This document shows positions 1 through 11,943 of a DNA stretch of 62,037 bases, in pieces. Position 1 is the stretch's first letter. Each line of letters opens with the position of its first letter. Made by a program: the position numbers and the translations under genes. Where the stretch lies: contig LUCW03000450.1 of assembly GCA_001586965.3 (NCBI GenBank), forward strand, positions 12,501 through 74,537, read 5' to 3'. Source of the stretch: Sphaeroforma sirkka (Eukaryota > Opisthokonta > Ichthyosporea > Ichthyophonida). The notes under the pieces were generated by a model, which was not told where the DNA came from, made no database searches, and saw nothing but the letters and a program-made list of their open reading frames with translations.

Positions 1-85
1 TGCTGTCACACTTCTCATAAGGCATACGTAGAAAGTTGCCTCCATCGCAATACGTCTTTCAAAATAACCCAACACAAACATCGTA

Positions 86-278
86 GATACCTTATATGGT
101 GTCGAATAAACAACACAAAAAAGATTGCAAGCTGCCTATATACTCCTGAAGATACCTTATATGGTGTCGAATAAACAACACAAAAAGATTGCAAGCTGCC
201 TATATACTCCTGAAGATACCTTATATGGTGTCGAATAAACAACACAAAAAAGATTGCAAGCTGCCTATATACTCCTGA
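86..278. repeat. Three-copy 64-65 bp tandem repeat
   Basis: Three head-to-tail copies begin at 86, 151 and 215, each starting GATACCTTATATGG and ending near TATACTCCTGA. They differ mainly by one A in an A-run. No coding role is visible; the open frame across them exists only because the unit lacks stops. Confidence 0.9.
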
Positions 279-1502
279 TTTGGAAATAGACTCCTGGGTT
301 TCAGTAAAATATGTCGTTGCTATAGATTGAATATAGATATGAATAAGCTTGGGCTCGATAAAGGAAGGTGTCATGTCACTCTAGTATGTACGGAGTATCT
401 GATAGGTACATTTGCGGGTTGTGTGGCTATAAATAGGTGACTCGCGCATATTGGGTGAGGTGACATTGCCCTGATTTGTACAATAGAATTGTGACAACCC
501 TACGATGGTGTGAAAGTCAAATAAAAGACCTAACCGCTTACTATCGAGTGGTCAGACAAGTTATGAGGCGTGGACTTTTCAAAAATCAACATGCCAAGTT
601 AGGTAGAGGGTTGATATTTAGATATTTCAAAAAAAGCGTAAAAAATTAATCACTTGTAATATCTCCATATTGATATACCCTACAGTGTTTTTCTATGATT
701 TATTTACATCTCCTATGCCGATCACTAAATTATTTGTGCCGCAAATATTACACTGTACTGAATGATATCTTTGCCATCGACAAACTACAGAAAAACGATC
801 AATCCGTTGCCTACGACCAAACTCTCCTAATTGAATTGAGCTCTATTTCGTACTCTTCTACTGATTCCTATATCAACAACCTTTCCTAAAGCTGTCGAAC
901 TGAGGTCAATAGCACCGCCACAACACAGACTAAATTCTTCAATTACTCGTAGGTGATACCGCCATCACCTCCACTGCGTTTATGATTGGCCCACACTTTA
1001 CACGGGAGAGTGCACAAGGATGACAGTAAAAGTGCCAACGAGCTCCTCTGGATTCCTTACGTACACCAGAGCGCACATGTGATATATGGTTGTACCCTGT
1101 TCGCATGTTTTCTAGCCTTGAAAACAACAGGGTACATGGCCGCATTGCCTACATACTACTGTAGCTAGTTCAGAAGCAATACTCGGCTCCCTGCTTTACC
1201 GACATTCCACGAGAAGTTGAGTCGACGCAGAACATCCATGAGCTAATTTACATAGGCCCTCCAGCTAACAGAACCTGGGTAATACACGATAGCATAGGTT
1301 CATGTACTAACAATACCACTGCCATCACAACACCCTGTGCAATTTGGTAAAATACAGCGCCACACAAGGCTCAACAGAACTTCCACTCGAGAACACGATG
1401 ATGGTATATTACCCATGATGTATGCTGAATTGAGATAGCCCAGCACTGCAGAGTACGGATGCTTCCGATGCGTATGTGTGAGTCAAACTGTGCAGCATTC
1501 TC
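279..1502. other. Gene-free stretch 3' of the ERV1 gene
   Basis: No recognisable coding region, RNA gene or repeat. Short ORFs here have no family features and no splice context. The ERV1 3' UTR and polyadenylation site should lie at the high-coordinate end. Confidence 0.5.
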
Positions 1503-4500
1503 TCAATCACAGGAGCCATCTTTCCATCCATCTCTCCACCGCTCAAAGGTCTATATTGTTGGAAAGAGGCGCATGATACCATAAGTAAGTGCAATAATAG
1601 CGACAGAATGATAGGTATATAGACTATCATCTGTCGGCATTCATACCTAATGTATTCAAATGCTTTCATCGCGATACTTGATTCCTCTACCTGTATTAAA
1701 AGTCCGCGATAGCACTTATAGCGAGTATTCACCCTGAATATACTAGTCCGAAAAACTATACTCATCATTTTCTCATTAACCTGCCAGCTAACCATCATCT
1801 TCAATTTTGAGAGGCGCCCGCTTTGAGATATACAAGTCGAATGAGGGTAAGGACCAAGCACCTATTCATTTAACGACTTTTCGCTTGGTTTGAAATATGT
1901 GTAATTGCGAGGGCGGTACGAAAATCAATATGCTGCGCGGGTATCGAATTTGCTTGTCGTAGCGGTCGAAGTAGAAAAATCGAAACAGAGTGAACTTACC
2001 TTCGAACAATCGAATATGTCCTTTCCTAGATATTTGTTTACTTCATTGTGGGTATCACACATCCATCGAGATACTTCTTGATTGCTATCCACAGTCGGCG
2101 GATGCTTACTCTGTGAGCCGGTCACGGAAACGACAAATTTTTTTTATTAGTTAAACCTCTCAAAAAAACATTCTCATCAAACATTGTCTATTTCATGGTT
2201 TTTACCGAAATGGGATAATACATAACTCTAATCGTGTAGAGCGAGCGGTTCCAGAATTGGCGAATGGGTAGCAAGCAAGTAAGTAAGCAAGCAAGCACAT
2301 TACTCTAATACCTCAAGTTACTTTATATCGCAGGTCAATAAGGCGACAATACGGGAATGTTGAAGTTATTTCATACGCCAAATTATGGATGTGAAGGTTA
2401 AATCCTCTATTTGTATCAGTGACATACCCGATGACAACCATGTGTTCGGAACAAAGTTTCTGCATACAGTCCTCAAATGAAACATGCAAGCGTCAAACAT
2501 GCGCGAAGCATAAATTTCGTACATAAACGAGAAGTCCGCCCTATAACAAGGAACGAATGCACAGCTTTTGCGTAATTACAAACCTCTACTTACAAGGATT
2601 ACTGCACCATTTTACTTACAATGTGTGTCCGTAAATGTGAGGCGCAATCTTGACATGGGTAGTGGCGAGCAAGTCCGCCGATGAACTGAGTCATAGTCGT
2701 CTTGTCTTCATCATTCGGCTTCTCTGGGCTGTAGTAGTTCAATGCAAACCCCACAGTATTGATCAGTGCTCTAGATACAGTGAAAGAACGCGAACCTGTA
2801 TATCCGTACGTATGAGGAGGCAGCAAACTAAGCAATACCTCCATGGACTCGCAGCTCTGTAAAGGTTTGTAATGGGGTTTCGACACCCCTCACTACATAG
2901 AGAAATCTATGAAGCTACAGAAAAGAATATCACATTGCCGCTGCACCACAAGAATAACAAAACACAACACCTGACAACCACGGGCCAATCAGAGTCACCT
3001 TCCAGCAATAAAAAACACTGGTCACAATTCTGCACAGCCATAACTAAAAATGCAACGGAATGACACAACGAAGATGAATGACACAGTGCATACGAGCTAG
3101 TAGAAGCCTCAATACAGCTATAATAAACAATTAGTATTCAGAGCTCTAGCGTCAGTGTATCGGTCACTGGCAACAATATATTTCAGGCTGCTTCTCAGCC
3201 AAATGTGTCCACACGCATCACTACAGAACTTACTTTGATAGGCATAACAGTACGTGTATACATAGAGTGCGCGCTGAAGGTGCAAGCACAGATGCAGTCA
3301 GCAGCGAGGGGTGTGGGTATTCTAAATTCGACATACACTTGTACCAATCTACAAATATACGTAACGAAAAATAGACTTGACACACGATATACACAATAGC
3401 ATTTTACTCTGACTGCACACCCGATACACACATGCATATTAAGGATAAGCGATATAGGTAACCCATGTTCAAGGACGCTGGTCGCACTCGTCAAGAATTT
3501 CAGCTCATGCAAGCGAACGCAAGCGAGCGCAAGTGGACGCAAATGAACGCCAGTGAACGCAAGCGACCGCAAGTGAACGCAAATGAACGCAAGTCAACGC
3601 AAGTGACCGCAAGTGACCACAAGTAAACACAAGTGAACGCAAATGAACGCGCGCAAGTGAACGCAAGTGACCGTGAGTGAACGTAATTGACCGCGACTGA
3701 ATGCAAGTCAACGCAAGGAACTCGAATGAACGCAAATGAACTCGAATGAACGCAAATGAACGCAAATGAATGCAAATGAACGCAAATGAACGCAAGTGAA
3801 CGTAATTGACCGGGAGTGACCGCAAGTAACCGAAAGTGACCGCATGTGAACACAAGTAAATTGAAGTGATCGCAAGTGACCGTAAGTGACCATAAGTGAA
3901 CACAAGTGAGCGCAAATGTACGCAAGTGACCGCAAGTGACCGCAAGTGACAGCAAGTGACCACAAGTAAACACAAGTGAACGCAAATGAACACACGCAAG
4001 TGAACGCAAGTGAACTAAAGTGAACGCAAGTGACCGAAAGTGAACTGAAGTGAACGCAAGTGACGCAAGTGAACGTAATTGACCACGAGTGAACGCAAAT
4101 GAGAACAAGAACACGTGCTAATAGGCAGAAAGCACACCAAAGTCATCAAAATAACTAAAACTATACATGCAAAAATGCTTCGCAATCGTTTAAACATCCC
4201 AGCGGATGCAAAAGACCGAAAATGAACGCTGGTGTACATACTAGTAGGCAGCCATGGTGTGCAGAAGCGTCCAAGAATGCTTGCCCAGCTTAACTCTATC
4301 AGGTGGACACTGCACCTTCTCATCCAGTAATGACACTCCCTCATCTACTACACCTGTACTTGATTGATTAGCTGTGCTTGATGAAGTTTCATTTGACGTA
4401 CTAGCACTGGCACTATTTGCTTGTGGCGGTGTTGATGCTTTCTTGCTTTGCTTCTTAGCAAAGCTGCTGAAGTCTGAGCATACTGTGCAGGGCTTCTTGC

Positions 4501-4567
4501 TCTTTGTACCATGTGTCGGTGTATCACTAGCGGCGTGTGCGTCTGTACTACCTTGCGCGTCGCTCAT
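1503..4567 (-). CDS. ERV1: Erv1/ALR FAD-dependent sulfhydryl oxidase, four exons
   Basis: Mitochondrial intermembrane-space sulfhydryl oxidase of the Mia40 disulfide relay; it oxidises Mia40 and passes electrons to cytochrome c or oxygen. Exons on the minus strand are 4242-4567, 2620-2728, 2000-2110 and 1503-1550. All introns are GT-AG (donors GTATGT, GTAAGT, GTAAGT; acceptors CAG, CAG, TAG), and the joined frame is 594 nt, 197 residues. Exon 1 has the N-terminal shuttle motif KPCTVC followed by CPPDR and HSWTLLHTMAAY. Exon 2 has the catalytic CxxC in HYPCQDC. Exon 3 has CDTHNEVN and FDCSK. Exon 4 ends ERWRDGWKDGSCD, the same ending as the animal protein. The N-terminal CxxC marks the long, mitochondrial form. 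The small last exon was found by searching for ERWRDGW. Intron 1 (1.5 kb) carries a minisatellite. Exon structure is read directly; function follows from the family. Confidence 0.96.
3505..4104. repeat. 10-bp minisatellite in ERV1 intron 1
   Basis: About 600 bp of degenerate tandem units, consensus AAGTGAACGC, with variants AAATGAACGC and AAGTGACCGC. Because 10 is not a multiple of 3 and the reverse strand lacks stops, all three minus frames stay open and give 10-residue repeats of the type VHLRSLAFTC. These are not real proteins: the stretch lies between a confirmed donor (4241) and acceptor (2729) of ERV1. Confidence 0.92.
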
Positions 4568-4980
4568 TGTGACTGAAGGCCAATGTCAAGTAACAGCTAC
4601 CGAGTCCTCAGCACGTTACTTATATAAGCTACTACGGTATGCTACTACGGTATGCTGGTTTTTAAAAACATATTTGTCGAATACATACGCAAACGTGTCA
4701 TCATAAAATGAATCGCAATCGTAATCATCAAAACCAATAATAAATTAAACTTTTTACGTGATGATCAACGTTTACTTTGATTTGGTCCTGCATGGTTCAA
4801 AAGGGTTCCGTTTTTCGGTTCTGAGTTGCAATATATAACAACTTTTTCCTTATATAGTCCGATTGTTTTGCACAGTGGGTTATAAGTACATACAACATAC
4901 CCTTTTCCCCTTCTAATACGTTATAACGTTTGAATATCAAAACTTTGCGTTTACGTTCAACGTATAGGCTAAATTATCAG
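4568..4980. other. Upstream region of ERV1
   Basis: Should contain the ERV1 promoter and 5' UTR. I see no clear TATA box at a sensible distance and no gene on either strand. A short direct repeat, GGTATGCTACTAC-like, lies at about 4630-4650. Confidence 0.4.
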
Positions 4981-5071
4981 ATGGCCTGCCATGCTCATAT
5001 ATACAGTAGATGGGCTGCCATGCTCATATATACCGTATAGATGGGCTGCCATGCCTCATATATACAGTATA
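4981..5071. repeat. Three-copy 29-31 bp tandem repeat
   Basis: Units start at 4981, 5010 and 5041, each beginning ATGGSCTGCCATG and ending with a TATATAC-rich tail. They run into the TA-rich region to the right. Confidence 0.85.
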
Positions 5072-5092
5072 CATGTGTGCATATATCATGTT

Positions 5093-5890
<798 letters not shown>

Positions 5891-5901
5891 CATGCACATG
5901 C

Positions 5902-6006
5902 AATCACTCTGGATACCCGCATCTTTTGTCTCCAAAAAAGGGTAACGGCATTTGTGGTTTGCGGTTATTAGTAAACCGATTCTAGTCTCCCTTGATATTT
6001 TTTGTT
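5902..6006. repeat. Diverged direct repeat flanking the TA/TATG tract (partner 6245-6348)
   Basis: Both copies start CACTCTGGATACC, continue with ATCTTTGTC-like sequence, share TTAGTAAACCG and TCTAGTC, and end near TTGATATTTT. They differ by substitutions and small indels and flank the 6011-6232 microsatellite, as if a segment ending in a TA tract had been duplicated in tandem. Confidence 0.75.
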
Positions 6007-6007
6007 T

Positions 6008-6235
<228 letters not shown>

Positions 6236-6502
6236 TACGTACATATCACTCTGGATACCTGTATCTTTGTCCCTCCCAAAAGGTGGATGCATTGTGGTTG
6301 TATGTTATTAGTAAACCGAGTCTAGTCCTCTTCTTGATATTTTGTTGTGCACGGGGTTTGTTCTACAACGGACGCCACGGATGCTTCCTAAGCGTCAAAC
6401 GGACAGTTCCCGGAGTGAATTGTGTATTCTCTTACCTTGACACGCAGCGCTCGTTGGAAGTTTTCATATAATACGTGGCTTATTTCCGCCTATTGTTCAT
6501 CT

Positions 6503-6544
6503 ATGGCACAACCTCTGCGTGGTGGTTCCGGTGACACTCGCCAG
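6503..6544 (+). CDS. Possible first coding exon of an unrecognised gene
   Basis: ATG at 6503 opens a 14-codon stretch (MAQPLRGGSGDTRQ) that stops at a good donor, CAG followed by GTACGT. The length is in phase 0. A pyrimidine-rich leader precedes it. I could not find a convincing second exon; the ORF at 7020-7502 is a candidate. An overlapping minus-strand ORF (6764-6952) with a hydrophobic N-terminus is an alternative reading. No family is recognised. Confidence 0.2.
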
Positions 6545-7019
6545 GTACGTTTTAGCTTAATACTGGTGTGTTACTTAAAGTCTCGGTGATGAAAGCTTGA
6601 TCGTATCTGCAGCGATTGTTACATACCATCTCTTGTACATTTCTAATGACGGCAATATTGTATCGGGGTATCGGGTTTCCACATATAACTTTACTGAACT
6701 GCGAGTCTAAGCACGTTGTACACAAACCTACAACTCAAGGTTGGCACACAATACTCATATAAACTATATCAGAGCACTTATGACCAATTTCGCTACGCAA
6801 ATGGTTTTCAACGCGCACACTAGCTTTTCGAAAGTGCCGAACAGTGAATCCCGTTGCCTTGTCATGTCAAGTAAGATGGAATCACAAATCACACCAACTA
6901 CAGCGAACAGTACAACGAGCAACAGATTAGCCTGGTCTTGATACTGTGCCATTACGCATGCTTAAACCCAAAATGCCACCCCTACCAGTGATGTTCTTTT
7001 TATGAGGCTATGCCAGTAA

Positions 7020-7502
7020 ATGTATTCATCGCCAAGTTTTCACCTTCATTCCGTATACTTTACGGGTATGTGTTATTACTACGACACATATTTATTGGCG
7101 AGAGTCATGATCGTCGGCGCCTCTCTTTTCTCTGTAAGCAAAAAGGCATTCTGTGCATCGAGTTTGTTTTTGTGGAGTCTTTCCACGCGGCTTGCAGGTG
7201 TTTCTCCAAGACGTACGGAAAGGCTTTGCCTGGACCGTGTATGTGACTATCTTAGTACACAGAATGCACAGTTTCTTTTCGAGTTCAAGGGAAGAGTTTT
7301 ACAGAAAGTGTCGAGAACAGAGCTATGTAAATCGGCGTCAAACAGCCCAACCCAAGAAGAAAATGTTACGCCACTGCCGAATTTCATATCGCTGTCTAAT
7401 CGAATCGTGGCCTGGAACTATAGGCGACGTTGCGGACTACCCGTGACTCACTATCACAAGCACGGGCATCAAGGCTGTGGCAATGTGAAGGAGAGTCATT
7501 AG
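7020..7502 (+). CDS. Unrecognised open frame, possibly an exon
   Basis: Open for about 160 codons. The most protein-like part follows a CTTGCAG acceptor at about 7200 and is rich in charged residues (RRTERLCLDRVCDYL, then FEFKGRVLQKV), ending VTHYHKHGHQGCGNVKESH before the stop at 7502. It could be the second and last exon of a gene starting at 6503. No domain is recognised, and a chance ORF is possible. Confidence 0.2.
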   Translation: MYSSPSFHLHSVYFTGMCYYYDTYLLARVMIVGASLFSVSKKAFCASSLFLWSLSTRLAGVSPRRTERLCLDRVCDYLSTQNAQFLFEFKGRVLQKVSRTELCKSASNSPTQEENVTPLPNFISLSNRIVAWNYRRRCGLPVTHYHKHGHQGCGNVKESH

Positions 7503-8460
7503 ACGTTCATACAATATGAGAAGTAAAGTCTTCGCGGTTTAATGGTATATTTGCCCAAGACGGCTACTCTCGGCTGTGTTGACCACCCCTGGCTGCTGGG
7601 TGGTCATCCAGCTGATTTTAGCTGCTCATATGCACACTCTTGCGCTTATGTATATGTTTTATGACATTCTGGCTTTTCGCAAACATAGATACATGATTGT
7701 CTTTTCATGCTTCCTGTCTCGATATCCACTTGTCCGATGTAAACATCACTTCAGAGTTATAAGGCCGACTTTTGAGATGAATGTAGTGAACAGGATCATC
7801 GGTTTGTTAAAAACTGTGCAGAACACATGAGCCAGAGATGCCATCTCCAACATATACTCGATGGCGCTATATCAATCACACCAACAACCCCGAAACCCGT
7901 AACCTCATTTTAGATTTATCCCCAACATGATATACATATTCACATAATTTGATATTCGTTTTTTAGTATTCAACCAGACATTCGAAGTGGGTAGTGTGCA
8001 AGTCGAATTTTTAGACATGCGGAAATATAGGTGTACTATGTAATGAAATGACGCGCACATTCCAATGCACGTTCTTGCTGTCAAAGCAATCTAAATTGTT
8101 ATTCTGTAGTTCATATACACTACATAACAATCTAAATTATAAAGCACCTTTCCGACCCAAGCAGATAGACCTAAACAGATGAAATCAACACACAGCAAGA
8201 TTATACACCCACAGATGTACCAAAAAGTATGCTTGCTTGTACATAAATACTTTATTGAGGTCATGCAAAGCTTCTGCACATTGTGGATCATCAACAACGA
8301 TTTACAATCTTGCAACTGTCCGAATTGTATGCTTGACACAAATTCATAGGCAAATACTGAAACAATTCACACCGACCGTTCCAACGATTGCTGGCCTCAA
8401 AGCTCTACTACGTCGATAGTTAATATTCAAATGTATAACTAAAATGTCAGACTACAATCG
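7503..8460. other. No gene recognised
   Basis: AT-rich sequence with only short, unconvincing ORFs on both strands. The segment AATCTAAATT recurs at about 8088 and 8129. Confidence 0.4.
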
Positions 8461-8646
8461 AGGACTCAGTAACGTCGAAGCTCAGGGACAAAACGTCTTA
8501 CTGATAGTGGATACAAATATCCGGCTACTAAGTCACAAAACCCGACCATTATAGATCCATTCATGTCGCAATTGTATGAAAGTCGGCATTCAACAGATAT
8601 GTGGTCTAAAGACACACTGAACGCTAACCGATTAATCAATGCATTT
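8461..8646. repeat. Dispersed direct repeat, copy 1 (copy 2 at 9147-9340)
   Basis: The two copies share GTCGAAGCTCAG / TTCGAAGCTCAG, then ACAAAACGTCTTACTGAT, a diverged middle, then CGCAATTGTATGAAAGTCGG, CATTCAACAGA and ACGCTAACCGATTAATCAATGC. They lie about 690 bp apart in the same orientation. Neither codes. This could be a small mobile element or a duplicated segment. Confidence 0.75.
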
Positions 8647-9146
8647 TTCCAATCTTCCTCCTTAACATTATTCTATTCCCTGTTACATACTGATTATTCT
8701 TATCTTTACGCTCTCGTACCCTAGTGTCGTTGACCAAAAATTACACATTAAACACCAGTTTGATGCCAATCGAACTTGGCTGTACTTGAAGACAAAACTT
8801 GTTTCCTACAACTCTACAGCTACCATAACTTTAGAATTTGTATATATACATATACACATACTCTATTTATATATATTCATGAACATACATACACATATAT
8901 ATGGATAAACACATACATAAACATATATATATATGACGAAATCACATGGGACAAAATCAGTTCAATATTGAGCGACAATTCTTATACACATATGTAAATA
9001 TATAAACAAACAGATTCAAGACTATAAGATAAAAAACTACATTTTATTGAAATTATCTGCATATTCGTTGCAACACTCACGTAACTCGATTTCGCAATAG
9101 AAATCCAGACATCAAAGCAAGTAAATTTGTATGTGTGACCACAACC

Positions 9147-9340
9147 GGAAACTCAGAAGCTTCGAAGCTCAGAGACAAAACGTCTTACTGATTTTCCAAG
9201 AAATAAATTTCTTTTCTTGCCTATGAATAATCTATCCGACCATTGTACGCCAGTTTATATCGCAATTGTATGAAAGTCGGCATTCAACAGAAATGCGATC
9301 TGAAATCACAATGAACGCTAACCGATTAATCAATGCATTT
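9147..9340. repeat. Dispersed direct repeat, copy 2 (copy 1 at 8461-8646)
   Basis: See copy 1; the outer thirds are well conserved and the middle is not. It lies just downstream of the eL15 gene, so it may be partly in that gene's 3' flank. Confidence 0.75.
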
Positions 9341-9627
9341 GGTAAAATGTAACGAGCACTTCAATCAGAAAAAGCACATACTACAACAAACGTATAAATT
9401 ACGAGTCCACAAACCGCGAAAAAAACCACAGTGACATATCAAACCTTGCAGATATAACTTCATACTGTTCGTGTTTGACAACCGGACGCATCAGAGAGAA
9501 ATCTCACTACAAATACTACAACTTAACCTCGATAACACGCACAACTGCAGCTCAAAAAGACAAGGGTTATATGCAACTTGGGAGCTCGAATACGAAAACC
9601 CGAAGCCACTGTTTATACACCAATAAT

Positions 9628-10901
9628 CTATCTGTAACGACGCAGAGACAGAGTGTTGTGCTTCTTCCAGTTCTGGCGACGACCTGAACCAATGACCTTG
9701 TTGTATAGATGGCCCTTGTTGATTCCACGATTTTTGCGTCCAGCGGACGTAAGACCACGCTATATATAGGGAACAGTGATATTGAATTGAGAAATGAGCA
9801 TGTGCAAGCAGCATGTCACCAAGTATATATCGGACTACTGATATTGAGCTCAGGCATTCATCGTTTTACGGACAAATGGGCGAGGATTGTCGATCACGGG
9901 CCTACAAATAGGCTACACGACTGACGTGCAAACATCTTTAAGGAAGCATCATTGCTCAATCAGTACAAGGCATGGTACATTGTGCGCGTGAATAAAAAAA
10001 AGCGTATATGGAACATATACAGCTGTATCAACACGTAATGAAACCAAATACTTTCCCACGATTCTATTGTAACTTATCCGTATCCGTACCTGTTCGCGAC
10101 GCTTGTGTACAGGCTTGCAGATCCAGTTCATACTGGGGTCCTTGCGAATGGCCTTGTGGTGAATATCAATCATGATAACCTCGTAGTACTTGTAGGTGGA
10201 ATCTTGAGTGACCCAGTACGAGTTAAGCACGCGAAGATTTCCACAGGCACGTCCGGCACGCATCTCGGCTAGAGCCTGGTGCGACTTCTGCCACTTAAGC
10301 TCGTTGATACCCTCACCTCCGGGCTTACCGTAGGTGATACCCTTGGCGACGGGACGCTTGCGACCTCCACGGCGCACACGCACACGGTAGATAACAACAC
10401 CTATGTATGGTTTTTATGTGTGCGTATATTTTACATTACGATCAGATTTCAATCATGGCTTCGAGGCACTAGTTGATCACATCATCTGATATACGTAATG
10501 GTTAGTAAGAGGGGGAAAGTGATCCCATGATCACAAGTGTTATACCGTGTAGAATACAAGAACACACGACTTATTTTCAAGAGTAATCTATTCTCTCCAA
10601 TGAACGTAGTACTGACGCATGCGTTGCATTCAACCGAAATCGTGAAACATCCTTAATATACTAACAAAATATTCTACATCGAGACCTTGATACACAATAG
10701 CATATTTAAACAATATAATTTAAAAATACCTTGCTTGGCCTTGTAACCTAGACGACGAGCCTTATCGGGACGAGTGGGGCGAGGAGCTCGGTGAATGGAA
10801 GTGAGCTGTCTGAACTGCCACGCTCGCATGCGCAGAAGGAAACGCAGCACATCGCACTGCTTACGCTTGTATAGCTCCTCCAAGTATTTGTAAGCACCCA
10901 T
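9628..10901 (-). CDS. RPL15: 60S ribosomal protein eL15, three exons
   Basis: Component of the large cytosolic ribosomal subunit. Minus-strand exons are 10730-10901, 10090-10400 and 9628-9759, joined by GT-AG introns (donors GTATTT and GTACGG; both acceptors TAG). The joined frame is 615 nt, 204 residues, the usual length of the family. It begins [15 protein letters not shown], passes through [22 protein letters not shown] at the end of exon 1, [11 protein letters not shown] and [18 protein letters not shown] in exon 2, and [11 protein letters not shown] and NTLSLRRYR at the end. No frame break or missing region. The ATG at 10899-10901 matches the family start exactly. The first intron splits the Gly codon after KAKQ. 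Confidence 0.97.
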
Positions 10902-11943
10902 GTTGATTGATTATCTATAATGTATATAAATAAGGAGCACGGATGGATGTGGACATGTTAGGAGGGTTCTAAATGTTGTTTTTCGCAAACGAGACGAGTT
11001 TGAATCTGACCCGACGACTGACAATATTCTAGATCTGGCTCTAAATTAAGCGAGCAAGAACACTATTTCTATCAGCTGCTGCATCTCTATTTCATAATTA
11101 TGCTCTATCTTGTCGAATATGCACTCTACTGGGATAAAGGAAACCAGGTATGAACACCGCATTGAACACAACTTACACGAAGGGAGCTCGTAAAAAGGGT
11201 TTGTGTACTACTGAGGTGATAGTATTTATTTCTCGCTGTGTAATTTTTTTAACTGTAGGTACTCCCCACCCCCGACCCACAAACGAGATCACACACCTCT
11301 GCACGTGTAATATAAACTGCAATGTATATTTGGGGCAAAAATGAGTCTAGTTTTTTCTTCAATCATGAATATAAAAACTTAGTTTACCAGCGGAATTCTC
11401 TTGTCTTCGAAATTGTGCACAAGACCCTCAAAAAGACCCCTCTTCCCTACCGGCATACGATAAATATTACCGCTCCAATGCGAATTTAATTTCGTTTGAA
11501 GACGCGCAACGGTTTCAACTCACCGACGACTCGCCACAATCTGAAAATCAATACTTTAAAATGAATCGTGCAACAAGCTTAAAGAAGTGCTAAGTAGCGT
11601 TCATTGTTCGTATGTTCAGCAGTAGTCTGTAGTCTATATAGGTTATTGATAAGGATCTATCGATTCATCCGCGTGTAATTATTACATCACGGGCACGTAT
11701 GGTGTAAAGGACATATAAATATATACGATTGTGTCCAACTGTTGTATTGCATGCAGACCTGTCTGACAGTCTGGCGAACGTAGCTGACGTTTCCACGCAG
11801 CATACGGACAAACAAACACTATTCCTACAAGGTTAAGACCAATTCGAAAGTGATATACTACACTGCTGTGTTTGCTGCATTTTCGCAGAAGCATACATAT
11901 ATACACCCACATATATTGGTAATGCTTCGGTGATACGGTTACC
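10902..11943. other. Spacer between eL15 (leftward) and the plus-strand region at 11944
   Basis: A divergent intergenic region that must hold the eL15 promoter and probably the start of the next transcription unit. ORFs at 11150-11344 (+) and 11682-11945 (-) look like chance frames. No RNA gene seen. Confidence 0.4.

Noticed and set aside
3500..4114. Three overlapping minus-strand ORFs with VHLRSLAFTC repeats
   Set aside because: They lie inside an intron with confirmed splice sites and come from a 10-bp tandem repeat.
6764..6952. Minus-strand small membrane protein (MAQYQDQANLLLVVLFAVVG)
   Set aside because: Hydrophobic start is suggestive, but there is no recognised family, no clear donor and it overlaps a candidate plus-strand gene; too weak to list.
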